Counted from the stretch's first letter, positions 39,380 to 49,345 are shown. The stretch: 64,000 nucleotides of DNA from Snodgrassella communis (GCF_914768045.1 NZ_CAJZCD010000007.1:45768-109767); one strand, 5' to 3'. Numbers and translations: made by a program. Notes: generated by a model not told the origin, from the letters alone.

Positions 39380-40408
39380 ATGGCCATTCTGGTAACAGGC
39401 GGCGCCGGCTTTATCGGCTCCCATACCTCTGTACAATTACTCAATGACGGCCACGAGGTGGTTATTATTGATAATCTGTGCAATGCTTCACCTGCGGTAT
39501 TCCCGCGTTTAAGCCAGATTACGGGTAAAGAAGTGACATTTTATCAGGGAGATATCCGCGATCGCAGCTTGCTGCAAGATATATTTGCCCGTCACAGCAT
39601 TGAGCATGTGCTGCATTTTGCCGGTCTGAAAGCCGTAGGTGAAAGTGTGCGCGAACCACTGAAATATTATGATAATAATGTCAGTGGTAGCTTGATTTTG
39701 GTGGAAGAAATGGCGAAAGCAGGAATATTTAATCTGGTGTTCAGCTCTTCCGCCACCGTATACGGTACGCCGGATACAGTTCCGATTGATGAAACAGCTG
39801 CTACCGGTAGCACAACCAATCCATATGGCACCTCCAAATATATGGTGGAGCGGATATTAATGGATACACAGGCGGCAGATGCGCGCTGGAGTATCACCTT
39901 ACTGCGTTATTTCAATCCGGTAGGTGCACATGAATCCGGCCTGATTGGCGAAGACCCGAATGGTATCCCCAATAATCTGCTGCCGTATATCTGTCAGGTA
40001 GCGGTAGGCAAGCTGGCACAATTATCGGTATTTGGTGACGATTATCCTACTGCCGATGGTACAGGCGTACGCGATTATATTCATGTAATGGATTTGGCCG
40101 ATGGGCATTTAAGTGCAATGCGTGCTACGGGCAACCGGCCGGGGGTGCATATTTACAATCTGGGTACTGGTCAGGGCTATTCGGTACTGGAAATTGTACG
40201 CGCATTTGAAGCAGCCAGCGGCCAGAAAATTCCCTATCAGATTGTTCCGCGCCGTGCCGGAGACATCGCCAGCTGCTATGCCAATCCTGAACGCGCAGCA
40301 CAAGAACTGGGCTGGCAGGCACAGCGTGATCTGGCCTGTATGATGGCGGATGCCTGGCGCTGGCAGGAGCTCAATCCGCAAGGCTATGCCAGTGATAATT
40401 TGGTCTGA
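39380..40408 (+). CDS. galE: UDP-glucose 4-epimerase
   Basis: A 342-residue short-chain dehydrogenase-type epimerase interconverting UDP-glucose and UDP-galactose for surface glycans. The NAD motif is GGAGFIGSH at the N-terminus. The active-site Ser/Tyr/Lys appear in FSSSATVYG and [11 protein letters not shown], and the sugar-binding [12 protein letters not shown] follows. Length is normal. Single gene with its own strong terminator; not inside a glycan cluster here. Confidence 0.96.
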   Translation: MAILVTGGAGFIGSHTSVQLLNDGHEVVIIDNLCNASPAVFPRLSQITGKEVTFYQGDIRDRSLLQDIFARHSIEHVLHFAGLKAVGESVREPLKYYDNNVSGSLILVEEMAKAGIFNLVFSSSATVYGTPDTVPIDETAATGSTTNPYGTSKYMVERILMDTQAADARWSITLLRYFNPVGAHESGLIGEDPNGIPNNLLPYICQVAVGKLAQLSVFGDDYPTADGTGVRDYIHVMDLADGHLSAMRATGNRPGVHIYNLGTGQGYSVLEIVRAFEAASGQKIPYQIVPRRAGDIASCYANPERAAQELGWQAQRDLACMMADAWRWQELNPQGYASDNLV

Positions 40409-40428
40409 TTGCTGAAAATGTGTTTTTT

Positions 40429-40470
40429 AAACACCAAACCCACTGAATTATCAGTGGGTTTGGTGTTTTC
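40429..40470 (+). terminator. Terminator of galE
   Basis: A perfect 18-bp stem: one arm at 40429-40446 (AAACACCAAACCCACTGA), loop ATTA, and its complement at 40451-40468, followed by TTC. The position 20 bases after galE makes this a strong terminator. Confidence 0.88.
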
Positions 40471-40550
40471 GGTTTTTGAGTTTTGATGCAAAATTTAACG
40501 CTAATCGTTAGCTCGCTCCTGAAAATAGGTTAAAAATTTTTGAGGTCATT

Positions 40551-40620
40551 ACCAGTTAACTATCGCTAACTAACTGGTAAGATACATTATAATATAATGA
40601 TAATAATTATCAATATCATT
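40551..40620. promoter_or_regulatory. Fur-box-like palindrome and promoter elements before tldD
   Basis: ATAATGATAATAATTATCAA (40594-40613) with the following TATCATTATA matches the Fur consensus closely. A TATAAT hexamer precedes it at 40588-40593. Just upstream is an inverted repeat ACCAGTTA/TAACTGGT (40551-40558 and 40571-40578). The next gene is tldD, 180 bases downstream, which is not a usual Fur target. Confidence 0.55.
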
Positions 40621-40799
40621 ATATTAATTTTTACATAATATTTTTTCCTGTCACTAAAACAACACAGTTTCTGCTGTTGATATGACTGATGGCTATCACA
40701 CAGAGACAGCTTGTTTTCGGTATAATTGCCAACAATTGCATTGTGGTTAAACCTTTTCCCTGTTTGTGCTTTTTATCACCACCCAACTTGTTATTGCTC

Positions 40800-42251
40800 A
40801 TGTCTATCTCTACCCAAACTGCTCAATTTGTTCACCAACAGCTACTGGCCGATAACGAGCTGGCTGTGGCTGATTTTACTCATGCATTGTCACTGATGGG
40901 AGCTCACCACATTGATTATGCCGATATCTACTGCCAGCGCAGTACCTATGAAAGCTGGCATTTGGAAGAAGGCATGGTGAAATCAGGCAGTTTCCAGATT
41001 GAGCAAGGCGTGGGGGTGCGCGCGGTAAGCGGGGAAAAAACGGCGTTTGCCTATGCCGATAATCTGAATGTACAGGCATTAACCAATGCTGCGCAGGCGG
41101 TACGTGCGATTGGTCTGGCCGGCCAGCAACGCTCCGTTGGTTTAACTACGCAGCCACTGGCCAAACCGCTGTATGGGATGGCTAATCCGATGCTGAGTCT
41201 GGATGCGGCAGCCAAAGTGGCCTTATTGCAGCGAGTAGAAACACTGGCAAAAGCAGCAGATCCACGCATTGTGCAGGTAATGGCCGGGCTGGTATGTGAA
41301 CACGAACTGATTTATCTGGCTCGGCTGGACGGACGGGTACATACAGATATCCGCCCGCTGGTACGTTTATCCGTTACTGTGATTGCCAAACAGGGAGAGC
41401 GGCGAGAACAAGGCAGCAGTGGCGGTGGCGGCCGCTTTGATTTGGGCTATTTTGATGAAGCCATGCTCAAATCGTATGTGGATACGGCTGTGGCACAGGC
41501 ACTAACTAATCTGGAGGCACGTCCTGCACCAGCAGGTTTGATGACTGTGGTATTGGGTAACGGCTGGCCGGGTGTATTGTTGCATGAAGCAGTTGGTCAT
41601 GGTTTGGAAGGCGATTTTAACCGTAAGGGTACCAGTGCATTTGCTGGCCGTCTGGGTGAACGTGTTGCCGCCAAAGGTGTTACTGTGGTGGATCAGGGCA
41701 ATATTGCTGAACGTCGTGGCTCACTGAATATAGATGATGAAGGCAATGCCACCAGACGCACCGTGCTGATTGAAGACGGTATTTTATGCGGTTATTTGCA
41801 GGACGAAACCAATGCCCGCCTGATGGGAGTACCGGTAACCGGTAATGGCCGCCGTGAAAACTATGCCTCAGCACCGATGCCGCGTATGACTAATACCTAT
41901 ATGGAAAACGGCAAGCTTAATCCTGAAGAAATTATTGCGTCTGTTGATAAAGGTTTATATGCAGTAAATTTTGGTGGCGGGCAAGTAGACATTACTAGCG
42001 GCAAGTTTGTATTCAGCGCTTCAGAAGCATGGTGGGTTGAAAACGGCAAGCTACAATATCCGGTAAAAGGTGCCACCATCATCGGCAGCGGCCCTGAGGT
42101 ATTGAAACACGTCAGTATGATTGGCAATAACACCAGTCTGGACAGCGGTGTAGGCGTATGTGGCAAAGACGGCCAGAGCGTTCCGGTAGGCGTGGGACAA
42201 CCCACTTTACGTATTGATGCTGGTCTTACCGTTGGCGGTAGCCAAACCTAA
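40800..42251 (+). CDS. tldD: Metalloprotease TldD
   Basis: A protein of about 483 residues of the TldD/PmbA family, which with TldE/PmbA degrades small peptides and matures some peptide products. The metal-binding motif is HEAVGHGLEGD, and the C-terminal GSGPEVLKHVSMIGNN stretch is typical. I set the start at ATG 40800 because MSISTQTAQFVHQQLL matches the family start; the longer frame from 40689 encodes a non-family leader. No clear ribosome site is seen. No pmbA in this window. A Fur-like site lies upstream. Confidence 0.93.
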   Translation: MSISTQTAQFVHQQLLADNELAVADFTHALSLMGAHHIDYADIYCQRSTYESWHLEEGMVKSGSFQIEQGVGVRAVSGEKTAFAYADNLNVQALTNAAQAVRAIGLAGQQRSVGLTTQPLAKPLYGMANPMLSLDAAAKVALLQRVETLAKAADPRIVQVMAGLVCEHELIYLARLDGRVHTDIRPLVRLSVTVIAKQGERREQGSSGGGGRFDLGYFDEAMLKSYVDTAVAQALTNLEARPAPAGLMTVVLGNGWPGVLLHEAVGHGLEGDFNRKGTSAFAGRLGERVAAKGVTVVDQGNIAERRGSLNIDDEGNATRRTVLIEDGILCGYLQDETNARLMGVPVTGNGRRENYASAPMPRMTNTYMENGKLNPEEIIASVDKGLYAVNFGGGQVDITSGKFVFSASEAWWVENGKLQYPVKGATIIGSGPEVLKHVSMIGNNTSLDSGVGVCGKDGQSVPVGVGQPTLRIDAGLTVGGSQT

Positions 42252-42272
42252 TCTGCACCAAACCAGTACACA

Positions 42273-42308
42273 AAAACGGGCGAATATTTCTGCGCCCGTT
42301 TTTGTTTT
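42273..42308 (+). terminator. Terminator of tldD
   Basis: Arms AAAACGGGCG (42273-42282) and CGCCCGTTTT (42293-42302) followed by TGTTTT, 22 bases after the stop. Confidence 0.88.
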
Positions 42309-42937
42309 AATCTGGCTATAGAGGTAACAATCGGCTGGCGCTCAAATGGCCTGAGTAGAATCGTATACAGGTTTTGACTGCGGTTATTAAAGTCAAATTC
42401 GCATTCCATCAGGCAGATGCTGATTATATTTATCGATGGCAATACCATTGAATACCACCAGCCACTGCGTCACCAATAACCAGCATGAAACCATCTGATG
42501 ACGGTTTTATTTTGTCTGATTACTGTGATACAGGCACACACATTTATTTTCTCTCACATCAATCATCCTATAATCCCGATATCAGCAGCGTGCTGGCTGT
42601 AGCATACAAATATCCATTTAGTACGGATACAATCCCGCAACAGTACCATACCATGTCCGGAAATGATTTCTATACTTAGCCTCGCCGTTGCCACGTGCTA
42701 AACCACCAATAAATTTTCAATGATTAATACTGTCGCAATGTGTACAAACAATTAGCAACAATCATGAATCAGGCATATCATAACCAATTCTGATTACATC
42801 CATGCCGGCAACGGCACAACTGATATGAACAGCTTGTATATAAGCTTATTGACATGAATATAGTAATATTTGTTAAATACTTTTATCGCATCACTTTAAG
42901 CTGTTTTTTCCAACAAAGTTATTCTCTGAGTTGCCAT
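42309..42937. other. Intergenic region, possible gene remnant
   Basis: Roughly 630 bases without a supported gene. A minus-strand frame near 42310-42448 reads protein-like (CEFDFNNRSQNLYTILLRPF) but is cut short and overlaps the tldD terminator, so it may be a remnant. The frame at 42485-42679 has no ribosome site. Nothing else recognised. Confidence 0.35.
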
Positions 42938-43549
42938 ATGTTTATTACCCAAAAAATCAAATCTAAGCCAAGTCTGATTAAATTCATCATAATCAGTACC
43001 TTATTAAACCTAAACTTTAATCTTGCCATAGCACAGGATGCGCCGGATGGTGCAACACCACAGGCACGGATACGTATATTCGGGCAAAATGGCAAGCCTA
43101 CCAATATGAAATACAGCTTTCAGGGGCATGAGGTAAAAGAATCTACCGGCGGCAATCTGGGCGGAGCGTTTGCTTCCATGTTGGGAGTAGCCCGTAATAG
43201 CACTATTGGCATACCAGCCACGAATACGCTGGATACCATGAGACAGCATAATCATAATCTGTCCAAACTGTACTACCGTGAATTCACTATCCCGGCCAAC
43301 GTACCTATTACCATATCCAATGCCATTATCGGCCTAACCAACGTTAACAATACCCATCATGATGGAAAAATAATTACTTATCAGCCATCATGCCAGAGTA
43401 ACAAGCTTACATTTGTAGCCAGACCGGGTAGAGATTATGAGGCTATTGCGTCTTCCACATCGGCTCAATGTGGGGTTATTCTGCTGGAGGTAAATGCAGA
43501 TGGTTCAACTACTCCATTGGTTAACGTAGAAGACTCAGCTGACCACTAA
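42938..43549 (+). CDS. Orphan secreted protein with a probable disulfide
   Basis: A protein of about 203 residues that I do not recognise. From the chosen ATG (42938) the N-terminus is basic, then hydrophobic (FIIISTLLNLNFNLAIA), so it is probably exported with cleavage after AIA. The mature part is Asn/Thr-rich and beta-like, opening QDAPDGATPQARIRIFGQNG, with two Cys (PSCQSN and AQCGVI) that could form a disulfide. The upstream extension to 42854 lacks a ribosome site. Stand-alone gene. A hairpin (CCAGCCA...TGGCTGG, about 43632-43665) follows. Confidence 0.6.
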   Translation: MFITQKIKSKPSLIKFIIISTLLNLNFNLAIAQDAPDGATPQARIRIFGQNGKPTNMKYSFQGHEVKESTGGNLGGAFASMLGVARNSTIGIPATNTLDTMRQHNHNLSKLYYREFTIPANVPITISNAIIGLTNVNNTHHDGKIITYQPSCQSNKLTFVARPGRDYEAIASSTSAQCGVILLEVNADGSTTPLVNVEDSADH

Positions 43550-44117
43550 AATTACAAACTAGTGCTGCCTTATTCAAGATTACGTTCACAATCACAGATT
43601 TAAGATGGCTATAGCAATAATGATTTAAGCCAGCCAACTGGCTATATTGCCACTGGCTGGTAAAATTAAACGTTTATATAAAATTTGAATCTGGGTAAAT
43701 AAAATACCCGCAGCCATATATCCCTTTTAACAAAAACCTGCCAGTCAGGCATTTTGCGTGTAGCAGCGGGAAAAGAAGGCGTGCTCCGATACTTCTGAAT
43801 GAAATTTCAAGCTTCCCTGCATTTAAGCAAAATAGTCAACAGCGATATATTTCTGCTACTAGTTCAAGCCACACAATTCTGATTATATTTATATAATTAG
43901 CGTGACATTAAAGCTAAACCCAATACCTGTTGTTATATTGTTCTATATGCTTCTTAACTGGCCATCTATAACCATTATCACAATGTTTGCCAGACTATAT
44001 ACCGACTGCATAACTGTTATTTATTATTCAAAAATCAATAACATAAAACAAAAAAGTGATTGCTTTTGCCAGATAAATCCTGTTGACAAAGACAACCACT
44101 TTTTATCAGAACAGCAA
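43550..44117. other. Intergenic region after the orphan secreted protein
   Basis: Nearly 570 AT-rich bases. It contains an interrupted hairpin at about 43632-43665 that may terminate the upstream gene. An open frame starting at 43902 runs antisense into the small lipoprotein gene and is not believed. Confidence 0.4.
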
Positions 44118-44243
44118 TCAGTTAGATTCAACTGCCGAATTTACATCACTATAAGGCGCTTCTTTAGAGGCAGAATGTGTCGTAGCACAGGCAGACAGTA
44201 ACAGAGCTGCCAGTAAAGCACCGATTCCCAATAACTTTTTCAT
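44118..44243 (-). CDS. Small lipoprotein (41 residues)
   Basis: A very short gene: basic start MKKLLGIGALLAALLLSACA with lipobox LSAC, then a mature peptide of about 23 residues (ATTHSASKEAPYSDVNSAVE). Three ATG codons occur in a row; I chose the third (44243) because AAGGA lies seven bases before it. No known family recognised. A second tiny lipoprotein gene lies 180 bases upstream on the same strand. Probably outer-membrane anchored, since the residue after Cys is Ala. Confidence 0.6.
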   Translation of the reverse strand: MKKLLGIGALLAALLLSACATTHSASKEAPYSDVNSAVESN

Positions 44244-44422
44244 CATCATATCCTTCGTGGTTAGTTTAAAACTGTTTCGCTAAGCCAACTTCACTCTACC
44301 ACCATAACAGCCAGTCCATGTAAATTTTGCACTTTCCAACTGCAAGATATAACTATTTTACGACACTAAGTAATTCATATACGACAATAGCTTATACCAG
44401 CCAAATGACTTAAGTCGGAAAC

Positions 44423-44563
44423 TTAATGTCCAGTATGAGACGACTCCACCCCACCTTTAAGCTGACCATATACCTCAGTCTGGCCACCGCCTGTACCATG
44501 ACTGGCACAACCAGCCAACACCAGCATACTGCACAACAAGCCTAAAGAGACAAACTTCTTCAT
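44423..44563 (-). CDS. Small lipoprotein (46 residues), Gly-rich
   Basis: A 46-residue lipoprotein: MKKFVSLGLLCSMLVLAGCA with lipobox LAGC, then a mature part that is Gly/Ser rich (SHGTGGGQTEVYGQLKGGVE). The motif Gly-Gly-Gln-Thr-Glu-Val-Tyr-Gly-Gln recalls small neisserial/enteric lipoproteins of unknown role. AAGGA lies about ten bases before the ATG. It starts 16 bases after the carbonic anhydrase-like gene on the same strand, so it may be co-transcribed with it. Confidence 0.65.
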   Translation of the reverse strand: MKKFVSLGLLCSMLVLAGCASHGTGGGQTEVYGQLKGGVESSHTGH

Positions 44564-44578
44564 TCCATTATCCTTACA

Positions 44579-45118
44579 TTACGGGTTAACTTGGTAATTT
44601 TGCATCAGCTTGACATAATGCGCCGCAGAATACGGCAAAAATTCGCGTTCTTTTTCCGTTAACGGGCGAATTTGCTGCACGGGAGAACCCATATACAAAT
44701 AGCCACTGGCCAGCCGCTTACGTGGCGGAACCAAGCTACCAGCACCAATCATCACCTCATCTTCAATAACAGCATCATCCAGTACGATTGAATTAATACC
44801 CACCAAAACGCGATTGCCAATCGTACAGCCATGCAGATTAACATGATGACCAATAGTCACATCCTCACCAATCAGCAAGGGTGAACCATCCGGCTTGGCC
44901 GCTGTTTTATGGCTCACATGCAGCATGCAGTGATCCTGAATATTACTTCTGGCACCAATCTGCATCCGGTTCACATCCGCACGAATCACCGCAAACGGCC
45001 ATACAGATACCTGTTCGTGCAAAATCACATCCCCGATAACCACAGCCATATCATCTATATAACAACCATCAGCAATTTGTGGTTGCGTATCTAAATAAGA
45101 ACGAATATTGTTTTTCAT
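44579..45118 (-). CDS. Gamma carbonic anhydrase-like hexapeptide-repeat protein (YrdA/PaaY type)
   Basis: A 179-residue left-handed beta-helix protein with repeated hexapeptides (for example IGEDVTIGHHVNLHGCTIGN and VLVGINSIVLDDAVIEDEVM). The metal-ligand histidines of gamma-class enzymes are present in MLHVSHK and TIGHHVNLHG. The C-terminal helix follows GSPVQQIRPL. Activity is unproven for most YrdA-type members. It is divergent from prlC and is followed by a small lipoprotein gene on the same strand. Confidence 0.9.
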   Translation of the reverse strand: MKNNIRSYLDTQPQIADGCYIDDMAVVIGDVILHEQVSVWPFAVIRADVNRMQIGARSNIQDHCMLHVSHKTAAKPDGSPLLIGEDVTIGHHVNLHGCTIGNRVLVGINSIVLDDAVIEDEVMIGAGSLVPPRKRLASGYLYMGSPVQQIRPLTEKEREFLPYSAAHYVKLMQNYQVNP

Positions 45119-45247
45119 AGTTTTGACCTTATCCTATTGCATTATACAACATCATTTAGAGCAGAAGATAAACAGCAGCTCCTGTCCCATCCACCCGATT
45201 TACCTGAAAAGCCGCAAATTTACAGGTATTTTTCTCATGAGAATACT

Positions 45248-47344
45248 ATGTCTGAAAATGTTTTGTTGAATCTGGATAGCGAACCGCGCTTTGATGCCAT
45301 CAGCGCCACCGATATTGAACCGGCCATGACCGAAGCCATGAATCAGGCCAATACCGCCATTACCGCGCTAAAAGCAGAATCTGGCATAAACTGGAATAAC
45401 ACAGTAGAAGCATTAACCAATATCACCGAACGTGTCGGCCGTATCTGGGGGGTAGTTGCCCATTTGAACAGCGTGGCCGATACACCTGAATTACGCGCAG
45501 CCTACAATGCCCTGATGCCCAAAGTGAGCGAATTTTTTACGGCCATCAGTCAGGATATCGCCTTATATGAGCGCTTCAAGAGTATCAAGGCCAGTGCAGA
45601 ATATGCACAATTGAGCGCAGCACAGCAAACCAAACTGAATCATGATTTACGCGATTTTGTTCTGAGTGGCGCCGAACTACCGGCTCAGGAACAAGCCGAA
45701 TTTGCAGCATTGCAGGCCGAAGGCGCACAACTGTCTGCTGCATTCAGCCAGAATGTACTTGATGCTACCGATGCGTTTGCGCTGTATTTTGCCAATGGCG
45801 AAGAACTGGCAGGTAAAGAGAATGCATCCGGCCACAGCAGCGCTGCCGATTTTGCCCACGACAGCGAAATCAGCGGGCTGACAGAAGAAGCACTGGCCAT
45901 GTTTGCCGCCGCAGCCGAAGCCGAAGGCAAAACCGGCTATAAAATCGGCCTGCAAATGCCGCATTATCTGGCGGTAATGCAATACGCACACAATCGCGAA
46001 CTGCGCCAACAGCTCTATCATGCCTACTCAACCCGAGCCAGCGAGCTGGGTGAAGCCAAATGGGATAATACCGCCAATATCAACCGTATCCTGCAAATCG
46101 CCGCACGTGAAGCACAACTGCTCGGTTTCCAGAATTATGCTGAACTGTCTCTGGCCACCAAAATGGCCGATACACCACAGCAGGTACTGGCATTCCTGCA
46201 AGACTTGGCCAGTCGCGCCAAACCATTTGCCGAAAAAGATCTGGCCGAAGTTAAAGCCTTTGCCCATGAACAGCTCGGACTGGATGATTTACAGCCATGG
46301 GATGTCACCTATGCCAGCGAAAAACTGCGTCAGGCCAAATATGCATTCAGCCAGACTGAAGTAAAAAAATATTTCCCCGCCGACCGCGTACTGGCCGGTC
46401 TGTTTGCCCAGATTGACAAACTGTACGGCGTACATTTTATCGAGAAACAGGTACCGGTATGGCACCCGGATGTACGCTACTATGAGCTGGAACAGGGCGG
46501 AGCCATTATTGGCGGCGTATACATGGATTTGTATGCCCGTACCGGTAAGCGTGGCGGCGCATGGATGAATGACTACCGCGGCCGCCGCCGTTTCACCAGC
46601 GGAGATCATATCGGCCAGCTCCAGACACCAATTGCCTATCTGGTATGCAACTTTACCCCGCCCGTAGCCGGTAATACTGCACGCTTAAGCCACGATGAAA
46701 TCCTGACTCTGTTCCACGAAACCGGCCACGGCCTGCATCATCTGCTTACTCAGGTAGATGAGCTGGGTGTATCCGGCATTAATGGCGTGGAATGGGATGC
46801 AGTGGAAATGCCCAGCCAGTTCATGGAAAACTTTGTCTGGGAATACGATGTGCTGGCTGGCATGAGTAGCCATCAGGATACCGGCGCGCCTTTACCTAAA
46901 GAGCTTTACGACAAAATGCTGGCGGCTAAAAACTTCCAGACCGGCCTGTTTATGCTGCGCCAGATGGAATTTGCCCAGTTTGATATGGAAATCTACAGCC
47001 ATCCGGGCTGCGACTGGCAACAAACCTTGCAGGAAGTACGCCGCAGAGTAGCAGTGATGCCACAGCCAGACTTTAACCGCTTTGCCCATTCCTTCAGCCA
47101 TATCTTTGCCGGTGGTTATTCTGCCGGTTACTACAGCTATAGCTGGGCTGAAGTGCTTTCTGCTGATATCTATGCTGCGTTTGAGGAAGAAGCTGATGCA
47201 GCCGCCACAGGTAAGCGTTTCTGGCGTGAAGTCCTCGCGGTAGGCGGCTCCCGCCCGGCCATGGCGTCATTCAAAGCATTCCGCGGCCGCGAGCCACAAA
47301 TTGATGCACTGTTGCGTCATTGTGGTTTTAATGAAGCAGCTTGA
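45248..47344 (+). CDS. prlC: Oligopeptidase A (M3 family)
   Basis: A cytoplasmic zinc endopeptidase of about 698 residues that degrades signal peptides and other short peptides. The zinc motif is HETGHGLHHLL, with the third ligand E in the downstream GVEWDAVEMPSQFMENFVWE. The start ATG 45248 gives MSENVLLNLDSEPRFDAI, typical of family members; the longer frame from 45137 would add an improbable leader. Ends in a clean terminator. Monocistronic. Confidence 0.94.
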   Translation: MSENVLLNLDSEPRFDAISATDIEPAMTEAMNQANTAITALKAESGINWNNTVEALTNITERVGRIWGVVAHLNSVADTPELRAAYNALMPKVSEFFTAISQDIALYERFKSIKASAEYAQLSAAQQTKLNHDLRDFVLSGAELPAQEQAEFAALQAEGAQLSAAFSQNVLDATDAFALYFANGEELAGKENASGHSSAADFAHDSEISGLTEEALAMFAAAAEAEGKTGYKIGLQMPHYLAVMQYAHNRELRQQLYHAYSTRASELGEAKWDNTANINRILQIAAREAQLLGFQNYAELSLATKMADTPQQVLAFLQDLASRAKPFAEKDLAEVKAFAHEQLGLDDLQPWDVTYASEKLRQAKYAFSQTEVKKYFPADRVLAGLFAQIDKLYGVHFIEKQVPVWHPDVRYYELEQGGAIIGGVYMDLYARTGKRGGAWMNDYRGRRRFTSGDHIGQLQTPIAYLVCNFTPPVAGNTARLSHDEILTLFHETGHGLHHLLTQVDELGVSGINGVEWDAVEMPSQFMENFVWEYDVLAGMSSHQDTGAPLPKELYDKMLAAKNFQTGLFMLRQMEFAQFDMEIYSHPGCDWQQTLQEVRRRVAVMPQPDFNRFAHSFSHIFAGGYSAGYYSYSWAEVLSADIYAAFEEEADAAATGKRFWREVLAVGGSRPAMASFKAFRGREPQIDALLRHCGFNEAA

Positions 47345-47362
47345 ATTTAGCTCAATACAGAC

Positions 47363-47390
47363 AACGCGGTGTACAACACCGCGTTTTTAT
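47363..47390 (+). terminator. Terminator of prlC
   Basis: Arms AACGCGGTG (47363-47371) and CACCGCGTT (47377-47385) with a five-base loop, followed by TTTATTT. It sits about 20 bases after the stop. Confidence 0.87.
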
Positions 47391-47632
47391 TTGACCAAAG
47401 TTTGGGGCTGATATTGTATTAGCTATTCTGAACCAGACAGAAATTCTGCTTGTATTCAAAATAATTACCATTAAATCTATGCTGATAAACTAAAGTTTAT
47501 TATTAAAAACATTCTGTACTTAAAAAAACCGGCTTATTACTACTTAACGTAATTATGTTTAAAAATTAGCTATATTAATAAAAAATAATTAACATGATAT
47601 GATTTGGCTACTGCTTATGACAATTTGCATAG

Positions 47633-48154
47633 ATGAAGAAAATGGTTAATACAAATAAAAACTATTGGTTTTTAGGGGCTTGTTTTAATGATAATGATGA
47701 CCAGAGTGAACATTTTATCAACAAAGGCGAATGGCTATACAACGGCAATAATAGCAAGGATATAGAGCTGATTCGTTTAATTAGCACTGGTGATCAGGTT
47801 GCAATCAAGGCTACTTACGTACAAACAGATGATTTGCCTTTCGATACACAAGGCTACCCTGTTTCGGTAATGAAAATTAAAGCCATCGGTACTGTTATCG
47901 ACAATCCGGGCGATGGTAAATCCCTGAAAATCGAGTGGCAAAAATGCACCCCTGAAAAAAAATGGTATTTTTATACCAGCTTAAAAACCATCTGGCAGGT
48001 AAATATTTCCAGCTGGCAATCTGAGCAATTGGTTAATTTCACCTTTCATAATCAGCCACAGGATATCAACAGATTTTGCAACGCACCCTATTGGCAGGAA
48101 CGTTTTGGTGATATCAATCTTGCCAAACAACAATTAAATGACATTATAAATTAG
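47633..48154 (+). CDS. EVE-domain (PUA-like) protein of a McrBC-type locus
   Basis: A 173-residue protein resembling the EVE/PUA-like fold. It opens NYWFLGACFNDNDDQSEHFI, then GDQVAIKATYVQ and VMKIKAIGTVIDNPGDG, with a closing aromatic run. EVE-type domains read modified bases in DNA or RNA and are often fused or linked to McrB-type ATPases. Here the stop is directly followed by the GTG start of mcrB, so the two are one operon. Fold assignment is from pattern and context, moderately sure. Confidence 0.65.
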   Translation: MKKMVNTNKNYWFLGACFNDNDDQSEHFINKGEWLYNGNNSKDIELIRLISTGDQVAIKATYVQTDDLPFDTQGYPVSVMKIKAIGTVIDNPGDGKSLKIEWQKCTPEKKWYFYTSLKTIWQVNISSWQSEQLVNFTFHNQPQDINRFCNAPYWQERFGDINLAKQQLNDIIN

Positions 48155-49345
48155 GTGCAGGAAAATAATGGCTGGCAACAAACAGTACTGGGTTTCATTC
48201 AGGAGCTTTGTCAGCAAAATGATAGCGGTATTTTTACCCGGCAACAATTTCTGAATCAGTATCAGCAGCAGCTGCAAATACTATACCCAAATAATAAAAC
48301 AATAGGCCAATCCGTGAGCCGAACCTTGCAGGAATTACGCGATAAAAAAATTTTGTTTTTTAAGGGAAATGGGCAATACAAACTATCAGATTATAATTCT
48401 GATACTACAGATGAAAAAGATACTGATATTCTGAAGAGTATTGACCAGCCTATAGTCAGAGAACCTTATACTCTGAACGACTTAATAGCAGAAGGCTGCT
48501 TTATCGATCCGGATCAGTTAGCAATCATTCAGGCAAGATTAACTGAAAAGAAAAACCTGATTTTACAGGGGCCACCCGGTACAGGAAAAACCTGGCTGGC
48601 CAAACGCTTGGCTCATGTAATAGTTGGCTATCGCGATTTTGATAATATTAGAGCGATCCAGTTTCATCCGAATATGTCATACGAGGATTTTATCCGTGGC
48701 TATCGCCCATCCAGTAATGGCAAGCTTGAATTGATTGATGGCCCTTTTATCGAAATAGCTAATCGGGCGAGAAACGATGCCAATACAAACTATGTAGTAG
48801 TAATTGAGGAAGTCAATCGTGGTAATCCGGCACAGATTTTTGGAGAAATGCTAACCCTGCTGGAAGCTAATAAGCGTACTGCCCATGAGGCACTGGAATT
48901 AACCTATAAACGTGAACATGAAAAGGGCTTTTTTATTCCAGATAATTTGTATGTAATCGGTACCATGAATATTGCCGATCGTTCACTGGCGATGGTTGAT
49001 TTTGCCTTGCGGCGCCGCTTTGCATTCTTCAATCTGCACCCAAATTTTGGTGATATGTGGCGAGAATACATGGCTGAAAAAACTAATATTTCACCAGAAA
49101 AACTACAGGATTGGCAGCAACGAATGCACCAACTGAACCAGCTAATCAGTGACGATCCCATGCTGGGAGCTGCATTTACGATCGGGCACAGCTACCTGAC
49201 CAGCAATAAGCCGATAGCAGACACTGACAACTGGTTTAGGCATATCATTCAAACTGAAATCCAGCCCTTATTGGCGGAATACTGGTTTGATGAACCGGAT
49301 AAAATTAAAGATGCCATAGAATTATTACTGTCTGATGCCAGCTAG
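48155..49345 (+). CDS. mcrB: McrB-type AAA+ GTPase with N-terminal winged helix
   Basis: A 396-residue motor subunit of a modification-dependent restriction complex. Motifs: Walker A GPPGTGKT (139-146), Walker B YVVVIEEVNRGN, and the McrB-specific MNxxDRS signature in GTMNIADRSLAMVDFALRRRF. Residues 10-80 (SVSRTLQELRDKKILFFKGN) read like a winged-helix of the DpnI C-terminal type, which recognises adenine-methylated DNA. The GTG start directly follows the EVE gene stop. It needs McrC for cleavage, but mcrC has a nonsense codon. Confidence 0.85.
   Translation: MQENNGWQQTVLGFIQELCQQNDSGIFTRQQFLNQYQQQLQILYPNNKTIGQSVSRTLQELRDKKILFFKGNGQYKLSDYNSDTTDEKDTDILKSIDQPIVREPYTLNDLIAEGCFIDPDQLAIIQARLTEKKNLILQGPPGTGKTWLAKRLAHVIVGYRDFDNIRAIQFHPNMSYEDFIRGYRPSSNGKLELIDGPFIEIANRARNDANTNYVVVIEEVNRGNPAQIFGEMLTLLEANKRTAHEALELTYKREHEKGFFIPDNLYVIGTMNIADRSLAMVDFALRRRFAFFNLHPNFGDMWREYMAEKTNISPEKLQDWQQRMHQLNQLISDDPMLGAAFTIGHSYLTSNKPIADTDNWFRHIIQTEIQPLLAEYWFDEPDKIKDAIELLLSDAS

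Noticed and set aside
40689..40799. N-terminal extension of tldD
   Set aside because: Family members begin near MSISTQTAQF; the extra 37 residues are Cys-rich leader-like and without a ribosome site.
43902..44201. 99-codon plus-strand frame
   Set aside because: It runs antisense through the small lipoprotein gene, which has a far better start and signal peptide.
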